DNA of 64,000 bases. Source: Neurospora tetraspora (lineage: Eukaryota; Ascomycota; Sordariomycetes; Sordariales; Sordariaceae). Under the pieces are notes generated by a model. The model was not told where the DNA came from. It made no database searches and was given only the letters and a program-made list of their open reading frames with translations. This document shows positions 58,101-64,000 of the stretch, piece after piece. Every line of letters starts with the position of its first letter. The first letter of the stretch is position 1. The stretch is from NCBI RefSeq assembly GCF_033439725.1, contig NW_026944388.1:2480001-2544000 (forward strand), written 5' to 3'. Made by a program: the position numbers and the translations under genes.

Positions 58101-58899
58101 CATCGCCGCGGGAACCGATGACCATGATGACGATGTTTAGCTTGGGGCAAGAAATCTTGTCAGGAGCGGCAGTAGTAGAGGCCGTGGAGAGTCGCGACAC
58201 GACCGAAGGCTTCCTGACTTGCTCAGCGTTCTTGTTGGAAATCTCGTGCCTTTCCGGCATCACCTTCTTGACTGCCATTCCGAGGGCCTTTGCCAGGTAG
58301 CCTGTACTGCTCATGTCGTTGACCGAAATGCTAAGACGGCCATCACGCTTCGAGACCCTGCCCTTTGTCCTGTAGTGTTCATTTCCAACATTGAAGCGAC
58401 CGAAGTGGCCGTGTTGTTCATGGGGTTTTTTGTCGGCATGTTTCTTTCGGAAGAGGTGCTTCTTGTGCCCATGGCCATGCTCTTGTTCATCCGACGAGGA
58501 CTCGCTACTGGAATCCGAGTTGTCGCCAAAGGCGTGCATTGCCCTGGGATCCCACATTGCGCGGTTGAACTGCGATGTATTTGTACCAGCCCGCTGCATA
58601 GGCGGTACGGCAAAGGAGTCTTGCCTGTCGGTTCGTCTCGCTGCCTCGGTCTGCCACTGCTTGTTCGTGGGTCGCTTGAGGGGTTCGGTATGGGTTTTGG
58701 GTGGAACTACCGGGGAGATGCTCGGTGACTGGGTTTCCGGGGGAACGTGGGAAGGGTAAACGAGGTTGCCCTTGGCGTCGCGAATGACGGTGACATGAGC
58801 GCCGGTCGGACTCGTGGTTGTCTCGAGCTTGACGGGAGCCGGGTCTGTGGTATCTGAGGTTGTCGCAACCAGTGGCTGCGTTTCGAAAGCGGTCGCCAT
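55102..58899 (-). CDS. Sterol-glucosyltransferase-like protein with long C-terminal extension
   Basis: Single exon, 1265 residues, starting at MATAFETQPLV; the frame upstream has only a non-ATG start. Residues about 255-400 form the GT28-type N-terminal domain of sterol glucosyltransferases, with IMVIGSRGDAQPFLKIGK. A second glycosyltransferase domain follows, with the nucleotide-sugar signature CVIHGGAGTTAIALKCGKP then PFFGDQHFWG near residues 598-635. This combination is that of UDP-glucose:sterol 3-beta-glucosyltransferases. Unlike Atg26, no GRAM or PH domain precedes it; the N-terminus is instead polar, with a His/Lys-rich patch near 130-160. After about 720 there is a basic/charged linker, a low-complexity Thr/Ser stretch, then a region (about 950-1180) with glycine-rich amphipathic segments (GITGFVLKDISAIIGPIGYTLKG) and a very basic end (about 1190-1265). 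Membrane-surface binding of that region is an inference. Substrate is not proven. Confidence 0.85.
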   Translation of the reverse strand: MATAFETQPLVATTSDTTDPAPVKLETTTSPTGAHVTVIRDAKGNLVYPSHVPPETQSPSISPVVPPKTHTEPLKRPTNKQWQTEAARRTDRQDSFAVPPMQRAGTNTSQFNRAMWDPRAMHAFGDNSDSSSESSSDEQEHGHGHKKHLFRKKHADKKPHEQHGHFGRFNVGNEHYRTKGRVSKRDGRLSISVNDMSSTGYLAKALGMAVKKVMPERHEISNKNAEQVRKPSVVSRLSTASTTAAPDKISCPKLNIVIMVIGSRGDAQPFLKIGKVLKEQHGHRVRIATHPAFRDFVEKDSGLEFFSVGGDPAELMSFMVKNPGMIPTLESVKAGDIGKRRAAMAGMFQGFWRACINATDDERDVHNLKMMGRMDPFVADAIIANPPSFAHIHCAEALGIPVHLMFTFPYTPTQAFPHPLASIKKSNVDPGYTNWISYPLVEMMVWQGLGDLVNDFRVKTLGLDPVSTLWAPGATYRLHVPFSYLWSPGLVSKPEDWGDEVDVSGFVFLELASTFQPPDDLVKFLEAGEAPVYIGFGSIVVDDADRFTQMIFDAVKLAGVRALVSKGWGGLGGDSLDVPENIYMLDNTPHDWLFPRVRACVIHGGAGTTAIALKCGKPTMIVPFFGDQHFWGSMVSNAKAGPEPVPYKSLTAEKLADGIKYCLSEEAMKAVEEIAQRISEEGDGAENACKAFHRGLMLQGDRSMRCSILRDKVAVWQVKGSPTGLKLSAMAADLAVEKRLTSWKNLRLLRHVEWNDFEGPGEPVTGVAGTVVSTVGDVFSGIGGVPIRLGKKAKQRKVKKQERRERREKKLKAREARSEEKGKAKENGNSTTNGEKTDKPYEQQNGTLQKVETKDHAAADDNRKSDHLSSDTKPDDATAVDNSNETTPESGHSLPNITTTTTNAIHNTRPRLESPSPSSSSPSPLLAPIRPANDHRTDTNLTNLTTTTNGGESTTDPAEVAEEIVHEIGQGAIKSASAIARAPVDLSIALAQGFHNAPRLYGDDTVRRPTRVTGIKSGLKAAGHEFVFGIYDGWTGLVRLPYRGFKEGGLGSKPSSSTSSEPGKPGSTTVAATTPAPAGRMVGLAKGVGMGITGFVLKDISAIIGPIGYTLKGVVKQAQRGRGPGKYIRKARIVQGARELEAVSPEERRRRMEEVVEGWKVLRELWEELHEVERGDKGRKKKMAKKQVNGKVAANGKVVDGVVSNGNGVVKEKNTKETIERKRERKRWLKGRGLGRRRRVAVQGEAFESVEMARKALEELRASSS

Positions 58900-60111
58900 C
58901 GTGTTGTGATGTGAGGGCTTGGGCCCGAGGGTATCTCTCTTCAAGGAAGATGCTCGTTATGGTTGTTGCGGTGCTTGGATGTAGGATGATGGCGCCCTGG
59001 GCGCGTGTTATGATGGGGCGCGTCTTGCTGTGGGAGGATTGCTGTTATATGACGAGTTAATGGTACCACCAGCGACTGTGACGCATGTACGATGTTCTAC
59101 GTCAAGTGCTTGCGTTGTTGGACTGGGTGACGGGTTATTGGCGACAGAACATGTTTCTCCTGGATGAATCGCCAAATGTACTGGGTGAGCTTTTGGTGTT
59201 TGACTGATGATCGATCGAGTGGCTATGATGGAGATGATGGTCGTGAAGGTGTTCCCCTGATGACTGCCAATTCAAATGCCGTTCGTTGGGTTCCTTGATC
59301 AGCAAAAGTGGTTCGTGTCACTGCCGAGTCTGCTCACGCGCCGGGAGGTCCAATGCAGCTCGAATGCAAGGGTAGGCGCAATCTATAATTCCTGTTTTCT
59401 CTGCAGTGTCATGGGCAGGTGAAAGAGAAGCAACAACGGGAAGCGGCTGGGCCAGACGTCTGGGCAATGACATCATCCTGAACTGCTTCCAGGTTGCTCA
59501 ATGACTTCGCGCTTGGCGTCTCGGCTTTCAGGGGTTGGACTCTGTTAGTGATAGCGCATGTTAACAGCGGCAATCTTCTTCCCCCGTTCCCGTATGTTCG
59601 CAATCGAACAGACATCGGATGCGACTCTCATGAATCGCCCAAATCGGCGTTGTATGAGCTTGGAGATCTGATTATATGATTCAATGCGAGGAGGGCAGCG
59701 CGATATCCTGTTCTGGACCGAGAAGTTACACACCATCAGCCAACCCTGTCGGTTCATCCCGAAAAGCCACTAACACTAACACCTGGAGGATCCACCAACA
59801 AACATCTGGACGACACATCCCAACCTCAACAACGTCAACCACATTTGCATCGACTTGGAGAGAGGTGATCTACAACCTCACTCACACCAACAACGTGGAT
59901 CTTCAATGCATCTCAAAGATACCTACATGATCCGTCTTTTGCACAAGCTACAGTTGACCCGAGCCTTGCCAAGCCTATCTAGATACCCGTTGGTGTGAGC
60001 AGGACTCTGTCTGTACCCCAACTCTGCTGCCCACAAGTCGTGCCATGCCAATTCGTGCAACCCGTTCTCAAAACCACCAGTACACTCAAAAGTCACCATC
60101 ACAACTCAAAT
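58900..60111. other. Promoter region of the glycosyltransferase gene and upstream of the tRNA gene
   Basis: 1.2 kb with no frame resembling a protein. The left part should contain the minus-strand promoter. I see no further RNA gene before the tRNA at 60112. Confidence 0.5.
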
Positions 60112-60201
60112 GGGCCGCTGGTCTAGTGGTATGATTCTCGCTTAGGGTTCAATCCTGAGCATTCTTGCGAGAGGTCCCGGGTTCAATCCCCGGGTGGCCC
60201 C
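60112..60201 (+). tRNA. tRNA-Pro (anticodon AGG) with 18-nt intron
   Basis: The acceptor 5' strand GGGCCGC pairs with GTGGCCC (one G-U pair). The D arm contains the A box (TGGTCTAGTGG), the anticodon stem CTCGC/GCGAG encloses the loop TTAGGG-T with anticodon AGG, and the T arm is CCCGGGTTCAATCCCCGGG. An 18-nt intron (60147-60164) interrupts the loop one base 3' of the anticodon, the canonical position for nuclear tRNA introns. Mature length is 72 nt before CCA addition. A run of seven T at 60206-60212 is the RNA polymerase III terminator. Confidence 0.96.
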
Positions 60202-60205
60202 ATTC

Positions 60206-60212
60206 TTTTTTT
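60206..60212 (+). terminator. RNA polymerase III terminator of the tRNA gene
   Basis: Seven consecutive T five bases after the tRNA 3' end. Confidence 0.85.
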
Positions 60213-60482
60213 GAGTCTTTTACGTCTCCACCCCCTTGAAGGGAGTGGAAGTAGACGTTGAATACAACAACCAACAATGCAATCATCACCAATCAAGCAA
60301 GAGTCGCACGTCAATTTGCTTTTTTGTTGAATTTTTCATTTCATGATTCCCGCGCCTGCTCTTTATCCATATGCAGCGAGTACCTATGCACCCAGTCGAG
60401 TATCCATCCCTAGCTTCATGGGTATCTATGTAAGCGTCCTTCCTCTCTCATGAGTCATGACTTCCATCTCTGTTCTCTTATT

Positions 60483-60499
60483 CCCCCCCCCCCCCCCCC
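60483..60499. repeat. Poly-C run of 17
   Basis: A homopolymer C tract in the 3' flank of the minus-strand transcription factor gene. Confidence 0.85.
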
Positions 60500-60702
60500 T
60501 CAAAATGAAAATCATCTCCATAGAGACATGGTATGCTTCCCTTCCACTGATATGCCCTGGATACTCAATGCTCCAAAAGAAAGAGAGAGAAAGAAGAAGT
60601 AGGGGGAAGAAGATAAGACAACCCAAAACTCCAACCTCAACGCGGTTTGACACCCATGAACTCCCAGAATTCTTTGCTCGATCGAAAAAAGCAACGCCAG
60701 GT

Positions 60703-60729
60703 AACGCAACGCAACGCAACGCAACGCAA
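60703..60729. repeat. GCAAC pentanucleotide repeat
   Basis: About five perfect GCAAC units in the 3' flank of the transcription factor gene. Confidence 0.85.
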
Positions 60730-60778
60730 TAATTCATGCTAATCCCAACCGTCCGACCGCCCTAATGAATTCCAACCT

Positions 60779-63700
60779 TCAACACCCGCTGGAGAAACCG
60801 CCCAGGAAAGCAAAGAGACTGGGTAGCAGGATGGCTTTGAGAAACACGCGGAAAGAGCCGGCCTCGCCGATCACCTCTCTGGTTTCGTCATTGTCGTTGT
60901 CCTCGAGTTGGTCAAAGTCGATGATGAAGAAATTGCCGCCGGTGTTGCTGTCGTTGTCGCTGTTGTCGTCATTGTCCTGGCTACCGTCGTTGTTGACCTC
61001 GGGGCTGATCTCGTCTCCGCTCTCATAGTTGCTCTCTCCCCTGTTGGTGCTGTCGACGTCCGCAGCGGCGATAACGTCTTCGTTTCCTCCATTAACTACC
61101 GATAAGCCGGTCGGTTAGCTTGATTCAGGAAGTCGACGACAGTTGTAACACTGGTTAGTAAAAAGTAGCAAGTCATACCCATTGACACCACATTTCACAT
61201 CCCATTTCACATCCCTTCGCCCTTGGAACTTCAGACTTCCCTTCACCGACACTTCACCTCACACACTTCACGCTTCACATACCACCACCGCCGGTAAATC
61301 CGGTAGATCCCATGATCATCCTCTCGTCGATGAAGGACAGCAAGAACTTGGAGAGAAGGCGACCGGTAAAGAGATGGAAGACGGAAGTCTTGTTTTTGTT
61401 GGCGGGATCGGTGAAAGGGTCAACGTTCTCTCTGGGAGGACCGCTGGGGTCGAAGGTTAGGAAGTCGAGTTCGTGGCCTATTTTGGTTGGGGGTGTTGTT
61501 AGTTGGTGTTTGGGAGTATTGACTTTGGTGGGAGAGAGGATTGGTGGTTGTTGGTGGAAAAGGAAAGGTAATGGGGAGAAAAAAAAAGGAAGTGGGGAGG
61601 GAAATTAGGAGAGAGATTATGGGTGAAGGGCTCAAAAAGGAAACCTGAGGGGGAATGGAGAAGGATGGTAGGAGGTGGAGGTGGAATCATAGTTCGAACG
61701 TTTAGGTTCGCCCAAGGTTCGTGGCTGCGTCAAGGTTGAAGTCGTCTTGAGCACCATGACAAAAGGGAAGATGGGGTGATGAAGAGAGCGGAAGGGGAAT
61801 TGCGCCACAGCGGAAATAAGGGGGTGAAGAGGAAAAAGGGGCGAACTTACGAACATCCGAAACATCAAAGAACCGGTCCCTGAACGTCTTCACCATATAG
61901 ATCGCCGCCTCTCCATCCGGGAACTCCCTCAAGCTCTCCAACGCCTCATCATCCACAAACGGGTTGAACGCCTTCCCGTCTTTCGCCGTCGACGGATGCG
62001 TCTGATAAATCTGGTGGAACTGGTACATGAACTGCTTGAACGGCAAGTTGTCGATCGCCTCGAGCGTATCCCAGGCTTGTTTCCGAGAAAAGTCCAACTT
62101 CAACTTATCCATCCCCTGCTCAATCTCCCCCCCAACATCCTCGACACCCCCCTCTTTCCTGCCCATAACATTCTCCGCTTCCTGTTGCTGATGCTGATGC
62201 TGATGCTGCTGCTGCTGTTGCTGCCATTGCTGGACCTTGTACAACCAATCCCTCTTCTTCACCTCATTCTCGATAACCACATACGCATCCGCCTGCGCCT
62301 CCTTATACTCCAAAAACACGCTCAGCGCCGCGAACGCCGCAAAGCAGCCCGCCCACTCCTTGCGGGATCTTGGCTTCAGCGCCTTGCTGAAGTCCTCAAA
62401 CAGCCTCCTCACCTCACGCTCAACCATGTCGTTTGTGACGGCTTTCAGCTGCCTGTTCAGCACCCTGGCCGTCAGGACCTTCCTGTCCAAGCCCTCGGGC
62501 ACCCGATACCCCGCGACCTCAATAGCGTGCACGGAATCCGGGTCCAGGTGCAGGTGGTAAGACATGGTGTAGTTCATGGTCAGGATCTGCAGCGCGCGCT
62601 TGACCATGACGTTGCGCGACTCGTTGGCGTATCGTCGAAGAATGGGAAGCACCCGCGTGGGGATTTCTGTAGTATGCTCGCACGATTGCGTGAGGAGGTA
62701 AGCCCATTTGTCTTCGTTGTAGAGACCCTCGTGAAACTGGCGCAGGTGGCGACGCAGCTCTTCGCGCTGGTCGAGCCAGCCGTACGGCAGCGCGATCGGC
62801 GTCGCCGGGCTCTCTTCGAGGACGATCCCGTGGCCGTCCGGGTGTTCGCGCGTGGTATACCACCTCGTGGCGTCGGGGGCGTCGGGGGTGGGAGTGAAGA
62901 ACTTGGCAAACACGGTGAGCATAGCATCCTTGTTGAAGCCACGACCGAGAGTCAGACGCAACTTGATCGGTTTCTCGGACTCCTCCTCATCCTCCCGGAA
63001 GCGCACCAAGAAAGAGGCGACGTTTCCCCGTACGTACTCCTCCGCTCCCTTAGCGCCTTCCCGCTTCAGGTGCGCTTTCAGCCATCCCGGAAAAATGACC
63101 TCGGTGAAGTCGCTGAACTGCCAGCAAATCACCTCAGGCACGGTGAGCTTCAGCTTCTCGCACCGCCGGCACGGGCGCGTCTCCTCGCACGACACCTTAC
63201 GAGCGTGGCAGCAGAAGCAGGCGCCTATGCGGCGGACCTGCAAGGCGGAAATGGCGGTCGAGATGGCCAGAGGACCCTTGCGGCCCCTGAGGGTGGTGCG
63301 GTTGCTTCCCTCGGCGTCCTTACCGCCGAACAAGGCCGCGCTGCTGCCCTTAGCAGCGTTCTGGCTGATGGACTGGGGCGTGATGACGACGAATTTGTTT
63401 TCACCGGAGAAGTTCACGACCGCCGCGGTAGAGGATATGGTGGTGAAGGAGACTGCGGATGGGCTGGGCGAAGCCTTCTTCTTCTGGACGCGAGCATTGC
63501 CACGGGTCTTATGGATGGCAATGGGCTTGGAGGTCGCGTGCGAAGATGAGGAGGGGCCCGGAACGGGGACGGAGGGAGCCGGGTATGGCTGCTGGACTGG
63601 GACGGATAGGTGAGCAGCATTCTCGGGGACGGAGTGATGGCTCAAGGTGTGGCTGTTGATACTCTCTGGGGGGCTGGAGCTGAGTGCGCCTGCGCCGGTC

Positions 63701-64000
63701 TCGATGTTGAAGTCGTCCATGTTGAAGAGTGAGGGGATCTCTTCCATGGAACCGGGCGCGAGGCCGCCAGCGAAAAGAGGATCCCAGGGTGGGACATCAG
63801 CGCCGGACAAGGCAATTTCGAGGTTAAAGTCGTCCTGGAAGTTCTGTGGTTGTTGGTTCTGGTGGGTGGCAGGCTGTCCAGATGGCCCTGCAGCAGCCAT
63901 GTCTTGTTCGTACTGCGAATCATGAAACAGAAGAGAGTTGATCTCATTGTCAAAGGTATATTCGTATTCGACGAGGTGTGAGAGATCATCAGCAGAGAAT
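60779..64000 (-). CDS. Zn2Cys6-type transcription factor with acidic region and hydrophobic C-terminus (5' end outside window)
   Basis: I build three exons: from the window edge (64000) to 61851, then 61477-61283, then 61095-60779. All junctions keep frame and use good signals: C|GTAAGT with branch CAACTAAC and acceptor AAAATAG (373-nt intron), then G|GTATGT with branch AGCTAAC and acceptor GGTAG (187-nt intron). The protein is at least 886 residues. There is a methionine at 63900, but the frame stays open and protein-like back to the edge (DDLSHLVEYEYTF), so the true start lies beyond the window. The zinc cluster, near residue 226 after that methionine, reads CFCC, x6, C, x5, CRRC, x11, C; it is a DNA-binding domain placed mid-protein, not at the N-terminus. 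Downstream are helical regions, a polyglutamine/histidine stretch near residue 555-575, and in the last exon an Asp/Asn-rich acidic segment ending in a hydrophobic tail (ILLPSLFAFLGGF). Target genes are unknown. Confidence 0.82.

Larger units (their letters stand above)
60202..60778. other. Intergenic gap between tRNA and transcription factor gene
   Basis: 577 bp without a coding frame. It includes a run of 17 C (60483-60499) and five or so units of GCAAC (about 60703-60729) directly downstream of the transcription factor stop codon. Confidence 0.6.

Noticed and set aside
61478-61850. Alternative ending of the transcription factor shortly after 61850
   Set aside because: The read-through is low in complexity and starts with a perfect GTAAGT donor; exons further along continue in frame with protein-like sequence.
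61996-63549. 517-codon frame on the plus strand opposite the transcription factor gene
   Set aside because: It is the mirror of a GC-biased coding exon; the minus strand has the zinc cluster and consistent splicing, and the plus product resembles nothing.

Overview
The window is nuclear DNA of a filamentous ascomycete, almost certainly Neurospora crassa or a very close sibling. The evidence is the gene content and order (a SET2 methyltransferase, cullin-4, a Nup192-type nucleoporin, the ATM/Tel1 kinase and DNA polymerase gamma in one block), short introns of about 55-110 nt with GTAAGT/GTATGT donors and CTAAC branch sites, many triplet and pyrimidine microsatellites, and a small AT-rich repeat island whose copies differ almost only by transitions, as repeat-induced point mutation (RIP) would leave them. 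The organism is recognised from memory of these families and their order; no database search was possible.

Layout. 1-2008 is upstream DNA and a pyrimidine-rich leader. set-2 lies at 2009-5040 (+). A 3 kb intergenic stretch follows, with simple repeats and a clean 496-bp inverted-repeat transposable element (7241-7736). A GPI-anchored DUF7729-type surface protein is at 8093-9362 (-). About 4 kb without a recognisable gene separates it from cul-4 (13441-16608, -). nup192 (17331-22760, -) is divergent from mus-21/tel1 (24052-33132, +). A RING protein resembling SUMO-targeted ubiquitin ligases (34297-35758, -) is separated from mip-1 (38342-42826, +) by an AT-rich, RIP-like island with an 88-bp tandem repeat. 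Then come a calponin-homology/coiled-coil protein (43922-46125, -), the complex I assembly factor NDUFAF2 (47358-48475, +), an unrecognised gene (49374-51311, +), cog1 (52050-54776, +), a large sterol-glucosyltransferase-like protein (55102-58899, -), an intron-containing tRNA-Pro(AGG) (60112-60201, +), and a Zn-cluster transcription factor (60779 to beyond the right edge, -).

The genes are ordinary eukaryotic single-gene units, not operons. Several concern chromatin and genome maintenance (H3K36 methylation, CUL4 ubiquitin ligase, ATM kinase, a possible SUMO-targeted ligase, mitochondrial DNA replication); the others serve nuclear transport, Golgi tethering, respiration and actin. I take their linkage as coincidental.

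The observations most worth a second look are: the non-autonomous transposon with perfect 50-bp termini and an 8-bp target duplication; the zinc-cluster factor, whose last exon adds an acidic region and a hydrophobic C-terminal end, and whose last cysteine spacing is unusually long; a short motif repeated four times in the fungal C-terminal extension of DNA polymerase gamma; the RIP-type 88-bp repeat; and a TATA-headed stretch in the 4 kb gene desert that could start a non-coding RNA.
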